Source of the DNA: Rhynchopus euleeides
Taxonomy: Eukaryota; Euglenozoa; Diplonemea; Diplonemida; Diplonemidae
DNA length: 64,000 bases
Assembly: GCA_963210315.1 (NCBI GenBank)
Contig: OY723280.1
Span: 2,232,001 to 2,296,000 of the forward strand
Direction of reading: 5' to 3'
Every line of letters starts with the position of its first letter. The stretch's first letter is position 1. A program made the position numbers and the translations under genes. The notes beneath the pieces are model-generated. The model was not told where the DNA came from, searched no databases, and worked only from the letters and a program-made list of their open reading frames with translations. This document shows, piece by piece, positions 28,601 through 42,676 of this stretch.

Positions 28601-31600
28601 CTTGAAAACCTGTAGCTGTGGGTATTCAGATTCTTGAAAACCTGGAGCTGTGGGTATTCAGATTCTTGAAAACCTGTAGCTGTGGGTATTCAGATTCTTG
28701 AAAACCTGGAGCTGTGGGTATTCAGATTCTTGAAAACCTGTAGCTGTGGGTATTCAGATTCATGAAAACCTGTAGCTGTGGGTATTCAGATTCTTGAAAA
28801 CCTGTAGCTGTGGGTATTCATATTCATGAAAACCTGGAGCTGTGGGTATTCAGATTCTTGAAAACCTGTAGCTGTGGGTATTCATATTCATGAAAACCTG
28901 GAGCTGTGGGTATTCAGAGTTTTGAAAACCTGGAGCTGTGGGTATTCAGATTCATGAAAGCCTGGAGCTGTGGGTATTCAGAGTCTTGAAAACCTGGAGC
29001 TGTGGTTATTCAGATTCATGAAAACCTGGAGCTGTGGGTATTCAGATTCATGAAAACCTGGAGCTGTGGGTATTCAGATTCTTGAAAACCTGTAGCTGTG
29101 GGTATTCAGATTCATGAAAACCTGGAGCTGTGGGTATTCAGAGTCTTGAAAACCTGGAGCTGTGGGTATTCAGATTCATGAAAACCTGGAGCTGTGGGTA
29201 TTCAGATTCATGAAAACCTGGAGCTGTGGGTATTCAGATTCTTGAAAACCTGGAGCTGTGGGTATTCAGATTCATGAAAACCTGGAGCTGTGGGTATTCA
29301 GATTCCTGAAAACCTGTAGCTGTGGGTATTCAGATTCTTGAAAACCTGTAGCTGTGGGTATGCAGATTCTTGAAAACCTGTAGCTGTGGGTATTCAGATT
29401 CATGAAAACCTGGAGGTGTGGGTATTCAGATTCTTGAAAACCTGTAGCTGTGGGTATTCATATTCATGAAAACCTGGAGCTGTGGGTATTCAGATTCTTG
29501 AAAACCTGTAGCTGTGGGTATTCAGATTCATGAAAACCTGGAGCTGTGGGTATTCAGATTCTTGAAAACCTGTAGCTGTGGGTATTCATATTCATGAAAA
29601 CCTGGAGCTGTGGGTATTCAGATTCTTGAAAACCTGTAGCTGTGGGTATTCAGATTCTTGAAAACCTGTAGCTGTGGGTATTCAGATTCATGAAAACCTG
29701 TAGCTGTGGGTATTCATATTCATGAAAACCTGGAGCTGTGGGTATTCAGATTCTTGAAAACCTGTAGCTGTGGGTATTCAGATTCATGAAAACCTGGAGC
29801 TGTGGGTATTCAGAGTCTTGAAAACCTGGAGCTGTGGGTATTCAGATTCATGAAAACCTGGAGCTGTGGGTATTCAGATTCATGAAAACCTGGAGCTGTG
29901 GGTATTCAGATTCATGAAAACCTGGAGCTGTGGGTATTCAGATTCCTGAAAACCTGTAGCTGTGGGTATTCAGATTCTTGAAAACCTGTAGCTGTGGGTA
30001 TGCAGATTCTTGAAAACCTGTAGCTGTGGGTATTCAGATTCATGAAAACCTGGAGGTGTGGGTATTCAGATTCTTGAAAACCTGTAGCTGTGGGTATTCA
30101 TATTCATGAAAACCTGGAGCTGTGGGTATTCAGATTCTTGAAAACCTGTAGCTGTGGGTATTCAGATTCATGAAAACCTGGAGCTGTGGGTATTCAGATT
30201 CTTGAAAACCTGTAGCTGTGGGTATTCATATTCATGAAAACCTGGAGCTGTGGGTATTCAGATTCTTGAAAACCTGTAGCTGTGGGTATTCAGATTCTTG
30301 AAAACCTGTAGCTGTGGGTATTCAGATTCATGAAAACCTGTAGCTGTGGGTATTCATATTCATGAAAACCTGGAGCTGTGGGTATTGAGATTCATGAAAA
30401 CCTGGAGCTGTGGGTATTCAGATTCATGAAAACCTGGAGCTGTGGGTATTCAGATTCATGAAAACCTGGAGCTGTGGGTATTCAGATTCATGAAAACCTG
30501 GAGATGTGGGTATTCAGATTCATGAAAACCTGGAGCTGTGGGTATTCAGATTCTTGAAAACCTGTAGCTGTGGGTATTCAGATTCTTGAAAACCTGTAGC
30601 TGTGGGTATTCATATTCATGAAAACCTGGAGCTGTGGGTATTCAGATTCATGAAAACCTGGAGCTGTGGGTATTCAGATTCATGAAAACCTGGAGCTGTG
30701 GGTATTCAGATTCTTGAAAACCTGTAGCTGTGGGTATTCAGATTCATGAAAACCTGGAGCTGTGGGTATTCAGATTCATGAAAACCTGGAGCTGTGGGTA
30801 TTCAGATTCTTGAAAACCTGTAGCTGTGGGTATTCAGATTCTTGAAAACCTGTAGCTGTGGGTATTCAGATTCTTGAAAACCTGTAGCTGTGGGTATTCA
30901 GATTCTTGAAAACCTGGAGCTGTGGGTATTCAGATTCTTGAAAACCTGTAGCTGTGGGTATTCAGATTCTTGAAAACCTGGAGCTGTGGGTATTCAGATT
31001 CTTGAAAACCTGTAGCTGTGGGTATTCAGATTCTTGAAAACCTGTAGCTGTGGGTATTCAGATTCATGAAAACCTGGAGCTGTGGGTATTCAGATTCTTG
31101 AAAACCTCTAGCTGTGGGTATTCATATTCATGAAAACCTGGAGCTGTGGGTATTCAGATTCTTGAAAACCTGTAGCTGTGGGTATTCAGATTCTTGAAAA
31201 CCTGTAGCTGTGGGTATTCAGATTCATGAAAACCTGGAGCTGTGGGTATTCAGATTCTTGAAAACCTGTAGCTGTGGGTATTCATATTCATGAAAACCTG
31301 GAGCTGTGGGTATTCAGATTCATGAAAACCTGGAGCTGTGGGTATTCAGATTCATGAAAACCTGGAGCTGTGGGTATTCATATTCATGAAAACCTGGAGC
31401 TGTGGGTATTCAGATTCATGAAAACCTGGAGCTGTGGGTATTCAGATTCATGAAAACCTGGAGCTGTGGGTATTCAGATTCATGAAAACCTGGAGCTGTG
31501 GGTATTCAGATTCTTGAAAACCTGGAGCTGTGGGTATTCAGATTCATGAAAACCTGGAGCTGTGGGTATTCAGATTCCTGAAAACCTGTAGCTGTGGGTA

Positions 31601-34600
31601 TTCAGATTCTTGAAAACCTGTAGCTGTGGGTATGCAGATTCTTGAAAACCTGTAGCTGTGGGTATTCAGATTCATGAAAACCTGGAGGTGTGGGTATTCA
31701 GATTCTTGAAAACCTGTAGCTGTGGGTATTCATATTCATGAAAACCTGGAGCTGTGGGTATTCAGATTCTTGAAAACCTGTAGCTGTGGGTATTCAGATT
31801 CATGAAAACCTGGAGCTGTGGGTATTCAGATTCTTGAAAACCTGGAGCTGTGGGTATTCAGATTCATGAAAACCTGGAGCTGTGGGTATTCAGATTCATG
31901 AAAACCTGGAGCTGTGGGTATTCAGATTCTTGAAAACCTGGAGCTGTGGGTATTCAGATTCATGAAAACCTGGAGCTGTGGGTATTCAGATTCTTGAAAA
32001 CCTGGAGCTGTGGGTATTCAGATTCTTGAAAACCTGGAGCTGTGGGTATTCAGATTCTTGAAAACCTGTAGCTGTGGGTATTCATATTCATGAAAACCTG
32101 GAGCTGTGGGTATTCAGATTCATGAAAACCTGGAGCTGTGGGTATTCAGATTCATGAAAACCTGGAGCTGTGGGTATTCAGATTCCTGAAAACCTGTAGC
32201 TGTGGGTATTCAGATTCTTGAAAACCTGTAGCTGTGGGTATGCAGATTCTTGAAAACCTGTAGCTGTGGGTATTCAGATTCACGAAAACCTGGAGGTGTG
32301 GGTATTCAGATTCTTGAAAACCTGTAGCTGTGGGTATTCATATTCATGAAAACCTGGAGCTGTGGGTATTCAGATTCTTGAAAACCTGTAGCTGTGGGTA
32401 TTCAGATTCTTGAAAACCTGGAGCTGTGGGTATTCAGATTCCTGAAAACCTGGAGCTGTGGGTATTCAGATTCTGGAAAACCTGTAGATGTGGGTATTCA
32501 GATTCTTGAAAACCTGTAGCTGTGGGTATTCAGATTCATGAAAACCTGGAGCTGTGGGTATTCAGATTCTTGAAAACCTGTAGCTGTGGGTATTCAGATT
32601 CTTGAAAACCTGTAGCTGTGGGTATTCAGATTCATAAAAACCTGTAGCTGTGGGTATTCATATTCATGAAAACCTGGAGCTGTGGGTATTCAGATTCATG
32701 AAAACCTGGAGCTGTGGGTATTCAGATTCATGAAAACCTGGAGCTGTGGGTATTCAGATTCTTGAAAACCTGGAGCTGTGGGTATTCAGATTCATGAAAA
32801 CCTGGAGCTGTGGGTATTCAGATTCCTGAAAACCTGTAGCTGTGGGTATTCAGATTCTTGAAAACCTGTAGCTGTGGGTATTCAGATTCTTGAAAACCTG
32901 TAGCTGTGGGTATTCAGATTCTTGAAAACCTGTAGCTGTGGGTATTCAGATTCATGAAAACCTGGAGCTGTGGGTATTCAGATTCTTGAAAACCTGGAGC
33001 TGTGGGTATTCAGATTCATGAAAACCTGGAGCTGTGGGTATTCAGATTCATGAAAACCTGGAGCTGTGGGTATTCAGATTCTTGAAAACCTGGAGCTGTG
33101 GGTATTCAGATTCATGAAAACCTGGAGCTGTGGGTATTCAGATTCTTGAAAACCTGGAGCTGTGGGTATTCAGATTCTTGAAAACCTGGAGCTGTGGGTA
33201 TTCAGATTCTTGAAAACCTGTAGCTGTGGGTATTCATATTCATGAAAACCTGGAGCTGTGGGTATTCAGATTCATGAAAACCTGGAGCTGTGGGTATTCA
33301 GATTCATGAAAACCTGGAGCTGTGGGTATTCAGATTCCTGAAAACCTGTAGCTGTGGGTATTCAGATTCTTGAAAACCTGTAGCTGTGGGTATGCAGATT
33401 CTTGAAAACCTGTAGCTGTGGGTATTCAGATTCACGAAAACCTGGAGGTGTGGGTATTCAGATTCTTGAAAACCTGTAGCTGTGGGTATTCATATTCATG
33501 AAAACCTGGAGCTGTGGGTATTCAGATTCTTGAAAACCTGTAGCTGTGGGTATTCAGATTCTTGAAAACCTGGAGCTGTGGGTATTCAGATTCCTGAAAA
33601 CCTGGAGCTGTGGGTATTCAGATTCTGGAAAACCTGTAGATGTGGGTATTCAGATTCTTGAAAACCTGTAGCTGTGGGTATTCAGATTCATGAAAACCTG
33701 GAGCTGTGGGTATTCAGATTCTTGAAAACCTGTAGCTGTGGGTATTCAGATTCTTGAAAACCTGTAGCTGTGGGTATTCAGATTCATAAAAACCTGTAGC
33801 TGTGGGTATTCATATTCATGAAAACCTGGAGCTGTGGGTATTCAGATTCATGAAAACCTGGAGCTGTGGGTATTCAGATTCTTGAAAACCTGTAGCTGTG
33901 GGTATTCAGATTCTTGAAAACCTGTAGCTGTGGGTATTCAGATTCATGAAAACCTGGAGCTGTGGGTATTCAGATTCATGAAAACCTGGAGCTGTGGGTA
34001 TTCAGATTCATGAAAACCTGGAGCTGTGGGTATTCAGATTCATGACAACCTGGCGCTGTGGGTATTCAGATTCATGAAAACCTGGAGCTGTGGGTATTCA
34101 GATTCTTGAAAACCTGTAGCTGTGGGTATTCAGATTCTTGAAAACCTGTAGCTGTGGGTATTCATATTCATGAAAACCTGGAGCTGTGGGTATTCAGATT
34201 CTTGAAAACCTGTAGCTGTGGGTATTCAGATTCTTGAAAACCTGTAGCTGTGGGTATTCATATTCATGAAAACCTGTAGCTGTGGGTATTCAGATTCATG
34301 AAAACCTGGAGCTGTGGGTATTCAGATTCTTGAAAACCTGTAGCTGTGGGTATTCAGATTCTTGAAAACCTGTAGCTGTGGGTATTCATATTCATGAAAA
34401 CCTGGAGCTGTGGGTATTCAGATTCTTGAAAACCTGTAGCTGTGGGTATTCAGATTCTTGAAAACCTGTAGCTGTGGGTATTCATATTCATGAAAACCTG
34501 GAGCTGTGGGTATTCAGATTCATGAAAACCTGGAGCTGTGGGTATTCAGATTCATGAAAACCTGGAGCTGTGGGTATTCAGATTCTTGAAAACCTGTAGC

Positions 34601-37600
34601 TGTGGGTATTCAGATTCATGAAAACCTGGAGCTGTGGGTATTCAGATTCATGAAAACCTGGAGCTGTGGGTATTCAGATTCTTGAAAACCTGTAGCTGTG
34701 GGTATTCAGATTCTTGAAAACCTGTAGCTGTGGGTATTCATATTCATGAAAACCTGGAGCTGTGGGTATTCAGATTCATGAAAACCTGGAGCTGTGGGTA
34801 TTCAGATTCTTGAAAACCTGTAGCTGTGGGTATTCAGATTCTTGAAAACCTGTAGCTGTGGGTATTCAGATTCTTGAAAACCTGGAGCTGTGGGTATTCA
34901 GATTCTTGAAAACCTGTAGCTGTGGGTATTCAGATTCTTGAAAACCTGGAGCTGTGGGTATTCAGATTCTTGAAAACCTGTAGCTGTGGGTATTCAGATT
35001 CATGAAAACCTGTAGCTGTGGGTATTCAGATTTATGAAAACCTGTAGCTGTGGGTATTCATATTCATGAAAACCTGGAGCTGTGGGTATTCAGATTCTTG
35101 AAAACCTGTAGCTGTGGGTATTCATATTCATGAAAACCTGGAGCTGTGGGTATTCAGAGTTTTGAAAACCTGGAGCTGTGGGTATTCAGATTCATGAAAG
35201 CCTGGAGCTGTGGGTATTCAGAGTCTTGAAAACCTGGAGCTGTGGTTATTCAGATTCATGAAAACCTGGAGCTGTGGGTATTCAGATTCATGAAAACCTG
35301 GAGCTGTGGGTATTCAGATTCTTGAAAACCTGTAGCTGTGGGTATTCAGATTCATGAAAACCTGGAGCTGTGGGTATTCAGATTCATGAAAACCTGGAGC
35401 TGTGGGTATTCAGATTCATGAAAACCTGGAGCTGTGGGTATTCAGATTCTTGAAAACCTGGAGCTGTGGGTATTCAGATTCATGAAAACCTGGAGCTGTG
35501 GGTATTCAGATTCCTGAAAACCTGTAGCTGTGGGTATTCAGATTCTTGAAAACCTGTAGCTGTGGGTATGCAGATTCTTGAAAACCTGTAGCTGTGGGTA
35601 TTCAGATTCATGAAAACCTGGAGGTGTGGGTATTCAGATTCTTGAAAACCTGTAGCTGTGGGTATTCATATTCATGAAAACCTGGAGCTGTGGGTATTCA
35701 GATTCTTGAAAACCTGTAGCTGTGGGTATTCAGATTCATGAAAACCTGGAGCTGTGGGTATTCAGATTCTTGAAAACCTGTAGCTGTGGGTATTCATATT
35801 CATGAAAACCTGGAGCTGTGGGTATTCAGATTCTTGAAAACCTGTAGCTGTGGGTATTCAGATTCTTGAAAACCTGTAGCTGTGGGTATTCAGATTCATG
35901 AAAACCTGTAGCTGTGGGTATTCATATTCATGAAAACCTGGAGCTGTGGGTATTCAGATTCTTGAAAACCTGTAGCTGTGGGTATTCAGATTCATGAAAA
36001 CCTGGAGCTGTGGGTATTCAGAGTCTTGAAAACCTGGAGCTGTGGGTATTCAGATTCATGAAAACCTGGAGCTGTGGGTATTCAGATTCATGAAAACCTG
36101 GAGCTGTGGGTATTCAGATTCATGAAAACCTGGAGCTGTGGGTATTCAGATTCCTGAAAACCTGTAGCTGTGGGTATTCAGATTCTTGAAAACCTGTAGC
36201 TGTGGGTATGCAGATTCTTGAAAACCTGTAGCTGTGGGTATTCAGATTCATGAAAACCTGGAGGTGTGGGTATTCAGATTCTTGAAAACCTGTAGCTGTG
36301 GGTATTCATATTCATGAAAACCTGGAGCTGTGGGTATTCAGATTCTTGAAAACCTGTAGCTGTGGGTATTCAGATTCATGAAAACCTGGAGCTGTGGGTA
36401 TTCAGATTCTTGAAAACCTGTAGCTGTGGGTATTCATATTCATGAAAACCTGGAGCTGTGGGTATTCAGATTCTTGAAAACCTGTAGCTGTGGGTATTCA
36501 GATTCTTGAAAACCTGTAGCTGTGGGTATTCAGATTCATGAAAACCTGTAGCTGTGGGTATTCATATTCATGAAAACCTGGAGCTGTGGGTATTGAGATT
36601 CATGAAAACCTGGAGCTGTGGGTATTCAGATTCATGAAAACCTGGAGCTGTGGGTATTCAGATTCATGAAAACCTGGAGCTGTGGGTATTCAGATTCATG
36701 AAAACCTGGAGATGTGGGTATTCAGATTCATGAAAACCTGGAGCTGTGGGTATTCAGATTCTTGAAAACCTGTAGCTGTGGGTATTCAGATTCTTGAAAA
36801 CCTGTAGCTGTGGGTATTCATATTCATGAAAACCTGGAGCTGTGGGTATTCAGATTCATGAAAACCTGGAGCTGTGGGTATTCAGATTCATGAAAACCTG
36901 GAGCTGTGGGTATTCAGATTCTTGAAAACCTGTAGCTGTGGGTATTCAGATTCATGAAAACCTGGAGCTGTGGGTATTCAGATTCATGAAAACCTGGAGC
37001 TGTGGGTATTCAGATTCTTGAAAACCTGTAGCTGTGGGTATTCAGATTCTTGAAAACCTGTAGCTGTGGGTATTCAGATTCTTGAAAACCTGTAGCTGTG
37101 GGTATTCAGATTCTTGAAAACCTGGAGCTGTGGGTATTCAGATTCTTGAAAACCTGTAGCTGTGGGTATTCAGATTCTTGAAAACCTGGAGCTGTGGGTA
37201 TTCAGATTCTTGAAAACCTGTAGCTGTGGGTATTCAGATTCTTGAAAACCTGTAGCTGTGGGTATTCAGATTCATGAAAACCTGGAGCTGTGGGTATTCA
37301 GATTCTTGAAAACCTCTAGCTGTGGGTATTCATATTCATGAAAACCTGGAGCTGTGGGTATTCAGATTCTTGAAAACCTGTAGCTGTGGGTATTCAGATT
37401 CTTGAAAACCTGTAGCTGTGGGTATTCAGATTCATGAAAACCTGGAGCTGTGGGTATTCAGATTCTTGAAAACCTGTAGCTGTGGGTATTCATATTCATG
37501 AAAACCTGGAGCTGTGGGTATTCAGATTCATGAAAACCTGGAGCTGTGGGTATTCAGATTCATGAAAACCTGGAGCTGTGGGTATTCATATTCATGAAAA

Positions 37601-39729
37601 CCTGGAGCTGTGGGTATTCAGATTCATGAAAACCTGGAGCTGTGGGTATTCAGATTCATGAAAACCTGGAGCTGTGGGTATTCAGATTCATGAAAACCTG
37701 GAGCTGTGGGTATTCAGATTCTTGAAAACCTGGAGCTGTGGGTATTCAGATTCATGAAAACCTGGAGCTGTGGGTATTCAGATTCCTGAAAACCTGTAGC
37801 TGTGGGTATTCAGATTCTTGAAAACCTGTAGCTGTGGGTATGCAGATTCTTGAAAACCTGTAGCTGTGGGTATTCAGATTCATGAAAACCTGGAGGTGTG
37901 GGTATTCAGATTCTTGAAAACCTGTAGCTGTGGGTATTCATATTCATGAAAACCTGGAGCTGTGGGTATTCAGATTCTTGAAAACCTGTAGCTGTGGGTA
38001 TTCAGATTCATGAAAACCTGGAGCTGTGGGTATTCAGATTCTTGAAAACCTGTAGCTGTGGGTATTCATATTCATGAAAACCTGGAGCTGTGGGTATTCA
38101 GATTCTTGAAAACCTGTAGCTGTGGGTATTCAGATTCTTGAAAACCTGTAGCTGTGGGTATTCAGATTCATGAAAACCTGTAGCTGTGGGTATTCATATT
38201 CATGAAAACCTGGAGCTGTGGGTATTCAGATTCTTGAAAACCTGTAGCTGTGGGTATTCAGATTCATGAAAACCTGGAGCTGTGGGTATTCAGAGTCTTG
38301 AAAACCTGGAGCTGTGGGTATTCAGATTCATGAAAACCTGGAGCTGTGGGTATTCAGATTCATGAAAACCTGGAGCTGTGGGTATTCAGATTCATGAAAA
38401 CCTGGAGCTGTGGGTATTCAGATTCTTGAAAACCTGTAGCTGTGGGTATTCAGATTCATGAAAACCTGGAGCTGTGGGTATTCAGATTCTTGAAAACCTG
38501 TAGCTGTGGGTATTCATATTCATGAAAACCTGGAGCTGTGGGTATTCAGATTCTTGAAAACCTGTAGCTGTGGGTATTCAGATTCTTGAAAACCTGTAGC
38601 TGTGGGTATTCAGATTCATGAAAACCTGTAGCTGTGGGTATTCATATTCATGAAAACCTGGAGCTGTGGGTATTGAGATTCATGAAAACCTGGAGCTGTG
38701 GGTATTCAGATTCATGAAAACCTGGAGCTGTGGGTATTCAGATTCATGAAAACCTGGAGCTGTGGGTATTCAGATTCATGAAAACCTGGAGCTGTGGGTA
38801 TTCAGATTCATGAAAACCTGGAGCTGTGGGTATTCAGATTCTTGAAAACCTGTAGCTGTGGGTATTCAGATTCTTGAAAACCTGTAGCTGTGGGTATTCA
38901 TATTCATGAAAACCTGGAGCTGTGGGTATTCAGATTCATGAAAACCTGGAGCTGTGGGTATTCAGATTCATGAAAACCTGGAGCTGTGGGTATTCAGATT
39001 CTTGAAAACCTGTAGCTGTGGGTATTCAGATTCATGAAAACCTGGAGCTGTGGGTATTCAGATTCATGAAAACCTGGAGCTGTGGGTATTCAGATTCTTG
39101 AAAACCTGTAGCTGTGGGTATTCAGATTCTTGAAAACCTGTAGCTGTGGGTATTCAGATTCTTGAAAACCTGTAGCTGTGGGTATTCAGATTCTTGAAAA
39201 CCTGGAGCTGTGGGTATTCAGATTCTTGAAAACCTGTAGCTGTGGGTATTCAGATTCTTGAAAACCTGGAGCTGTGGGTATTCAGATTCTTGAAAACCTG
39301 TAGCTGTGGGTATTCAGATTCTTGAAAACCTGTAGCTGTGGGTATTCAGATTCATGAAAACCTGGAGCTGTGGGTATTCAGATTCTTGAAAACCTGTAGC
39401 TGTGGGTATTCATATTCATGAAAACCTGGAGCTGTGGGTATTCAGATTCTTGAAAACCTGTAGCTGTGGGTATTCAGATTCTTGAAAACCTGTAGCTGTG
39501 GGTATTCAGATTCATGAAAACCTGGAGCTGTGGGTATTCAGATTCTTGAAAACCTGTAGCTGTGGGTATTCATATTCATGAAAACCTGGAGCTGTGGGTA
39601 TTCAGATTCATGAAAACCTGGAGCTGTGGGTATTCAGATTCATGAAAACCTGGAGCTGTGGGTATTCAGATTCTTGAAAACCTGTAGCTGTGGGTATTCA
39701 GATGCATGAAAACCTGGAGCTGTGGGTAT
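22668..39729 (+). repeat. 32-bp satellite, block II (about 533 copies)
   Basis: Continuous same-orientation 32-bp monomers. Rare variants act as markers: CACGAAAACC at 22873, 26041, 27193, 32281 and 33433; GACAACCTGGCGC at 23516, 27804 and 34044; and GTTTTGAAAACC at 24631, 28919 and 35159. Spacings are exact multiples of 32 (1152, 3168, 4288, 6240), showing large block duplications. No open frame of useful length exists. It ends inside a monomer at the inserted element. Confidence 0.97.
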
Positions 39730-42676
39730 GAACGATTTGAACGATTTTTGGCCGTGCTCGTAGCATTCCCCGTTGAGGGGGTCGCTATTTCGTGTTCTCC
39801 TGGCCGCACGGAGGCATTGCCTTACGTCGCCTCTTCCTCTTTTCCTTTGGTGGTGTGTTGGTCTGGCACAGAGGGCGGGACCGTGCTGATATGCACAGTG
39901 ACGACTCTCCCTTTTGTTTTGTGCCCGCCTCCACCGAGATTCGGCTGATGCCTCTCAGACTGGGGGCGGGCGGTCGCCGACCCTTTTCTGTACGAGGTTT
40001 TCCACAGGCTGCACACCTGCCCCGCGGCTGTGTGGCAGTCTTCGCGGAGTGCAATGCGAAGGTCTGGCCTGACGTGGTGTGACTATTTAGACTCCAGGTG
40101 TCTCCACCCTTCCTGGTCTGGGGAGCCTCGGTGCCCAAGCAGTTTTCGGTCATGCCCTGGACCACGGCCGTGCTAGACTCCTGGTGCAGGCACCCGTCAT
40201 GGTCCGGGGACGGCCCCCCCAGGCAGTTTAACGTCTTACCCAGGACCTTTTTTTTTCCCTCTTGTGTCCCATGCCTTGTTTGCAGTGATCGCATTGTTGG
40301 CCATCCTTGCTGTAGTTCGGCATGCCGCCCTTCCCACCTTCCCCCACCCCCTCCCCGGCGGTTTTGCTCTCCGTGTGGTTTGGTGGTACTGGTGAGCCAT
40401 CTGGGGAAAGAACCTTGACAATCCCGGGCCGGCAGTACGTTCGTCACCCCCACGGGCTCGGCCGGTTTCTAAACCTTTAGGCAATCTACGTCCGCAGGCC
40501 AAGAACCCGGTGTGCAGATGCACGTTGGGAGCCCCCTGAAGTCCGCACACGCCCTCTCTGAGTAGTCCCCGACCAAGCGCTGGCCTCTCTGACCGACTAC
40601 CATGCCGCCGCAGGCCAAGAACCCGGTGTGCCGAAGCACATTGGGAGCCCCCTGAAGTCAACACAGCACCCCGCCAGTGGCTCCAGCTGTCCCTCCCCAT
40701 GTCAGAGTTGACGGAAAAAGGCGGACCCTCTTTTGTCCCAGTGCTCCGTGCTATGCACTGGGACCCCGTTGCCCAGGCGGACCAGCCTGGGGGAGCCCTC
40801 GGGGTGTGGGGTTGAGTTTTACGACTTCCCTAGGTCTTAGGTAGTTTAAGGTCGTGCCCAGGACCTTTTTTTTTTTCCCTCTTGTGTCCCATGCCTTGTT
40901 TGCAGTGATCGCATTGTTGGCCATCCTTGCTGTAGTTCGGCATGCCGCCCTTCCCACCTTCCCCCACCCCCTCCCCGGCGGTTTTGCTCTCCGTGTGGTT
41001 TGGTGGTACTGGTGAGCCATCTGGGGAAAGAACCTTGACAATCCCGGGCCGGCAGTACGTTCGTCACCCCCACGGGCTCGGCCGGTTTCTAAACCTTTAG
41101 GCAATCTACGTCCGCAGGCCAAGAACCCGGTGTGCAGATGCACGTTGGGAGCCCCCTGAAGTCCGCACACGCCCTCTCTGAGTAGTCCCCGACCAAGCGC
41201 TGGCCTCTCTGACCGACTACCATGCCGCCGCAGGCCAAGAACCCGGTGTGCCGAAGCACATTGGGAGCCCCCTGAAGTCAACACAGCACCCCGCCAGTGG
41301 CTCCAGCTGTCCCTCCCCATGTCAGAGTTGACGGAAAAAGGCGGACCCTCTTTTGTCCCAGTGCTCCGTGCTATGCACTGGGACCCCGTTGCCCAGGCGG
41401 ACCAGCCTGGGGGAGCCCTCGGGGTGTGGGGTTGAGTTTTACGACTTCCCTAGGTCTTAGGTAGTTTAAGGTCGTGCCCAGGACCTTTTTTTTTTCCCTC
41501 TTGTGTCCCATGCCTTGTTTGCAGTGATCGCATTGTTGGCCATCCTTGCTGTAGTTCGGCATGCCGCCCTTCCCACCTTCCCCCACCCCCTCCCCGGCGG
41601 TTTTGCTCTCCGTGTGGTTTGGTGGTACTGGTGAGCCATCTGGGGAAAGAACCTTGACAATCCCGGGCCGGCAGTACGTTCGTCACCCCCACGGGCTCGG
41701 CCGGTTTCTAAACCTTTAGGCAATCTACGTCCGCAGGCCAAGAACCCGGTGTGCAGATGCACGTTGGGAGCCCCCTGAAGTCCGCACACGCCCTCTCTGA
41801 GTAGTCCCCGACCAAGCGCTGGCCTCTCTGACCGACTACCATGCCGCCGCAGGCCAAGAACCCGGTGTGCCGAAGCACATTGGGAGCCCCCTGAAGTCAA
41901 CACAGCACCCCGCCAGTGGCTCCAGCTGTCCCTCCCCATGTCAGAGTTGACGGAAAAAGGCGGACCCTCTTTTGTCCCAGTGCTCCGTGCTATGCACTGG
42001 GACCCCGTTGCCCAGGCGGACCAGCCTGGGGGAGCCCTCGGGGTGTGGGGTTGAGTTTTACGACTTCCCTAGGTCTTAGGTAGTTTAAGGTCGTGCCCAG
42101 GACCTTTTTTTTTTTTTTTCCCTCTTGTGTCCCATGCCTTGTTTGCAGTGATCGCATTGTTGGCCATCCTTGCTGTAGTTCGGCATGCCGCCCTTCCCAC
42201 CTTCCCCCACCCCCTCCCCGGCGGTTTTGCTCTCCGTGTGGTTTGGTGGTACTGGTGAGCCATCTGGGGAAAGAACCTTGACAATCCCGGGCCGGCAGTA
42301 CGTTCGTCACCCCCACGGGCTCGGCCGGTTTCTAAACCTTTAGGCAATCTACGTCCGCAGGCCAAGAACCCGGTGTGCAGATGCACGTTGGGAGCCCCCT
42401 GAAGTCCGCACACGCCCTCTCTGAGTAGTCCCCGACCAAGCGCTGGCCTCTCTGACCGACTACCATGCCGCCGCAGGCCAAGAACCCGGTGTGCCGAAGC
42501 ACATTGGGAGCCCCCTGAAGTCAACACAGCACCCCGCCAGTGGCTCCAGCTGTCCCTCCCCATGTCAGAGTTGACGGAAAAAGGCGGACCCTCTTTTGTC
42601 CCAGTGCTCCGTGCTATGCACTGGGACCCCGTTGCCCAGGCGGACCAGCCTGGGGGAGCCCTCGGGGTGTGGGGTT
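39730..42676 (-). mobile_element. Unidentified poly-A-linked element, copy 1 (four 619-bp units)
   Basis: It interrupts the satellite and is flanked by an 11-bp duplication, GCTGTGGGTAT (39719-39729 and 42677-42687). Read on the minus strand, it is three complete and one 5'-truncated unit of 618-620 bp, each ending in GAGGG plus an A-run (15, 10, 11 and 9 A's in that reading order). A different terminal segment of about 510 bp follows, ending ATCGTTCAAATCGTTC. Frames in it change with the A-run length; two CX2C patches (CDHCKQGMGH before the A-run and RCAACGK in the terminal segment) may be coding remnants. The shared 3' end and variable 5' end argue for insertion by reverse transcription. 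Confidence 0.75.
40241..42676 (-). repeat. Tandem 619-bp units within element copy 1
   Basis: Units begin (plus-strand reading) at CAGGACC followed by a T-run, at 40241, 40859, 41479 and 42098; the last is cut at 42676. They appear identical apart from T-run lengths of 9, 11, 10 and 15. Each contains an internal duplication about 116 bp apart, recognisable by AACCCGGTGTGC. Confidence 0.92.

Noticed and set aside
40236..42563. Repeated minus-strand frames beginning MGRDSWSHWRGAV as a gene family
   Set aside because: They are the same 619-bp unit repeated, the ends depend on A-run length, and composition is Arg/Gly-rich without a clear domain.
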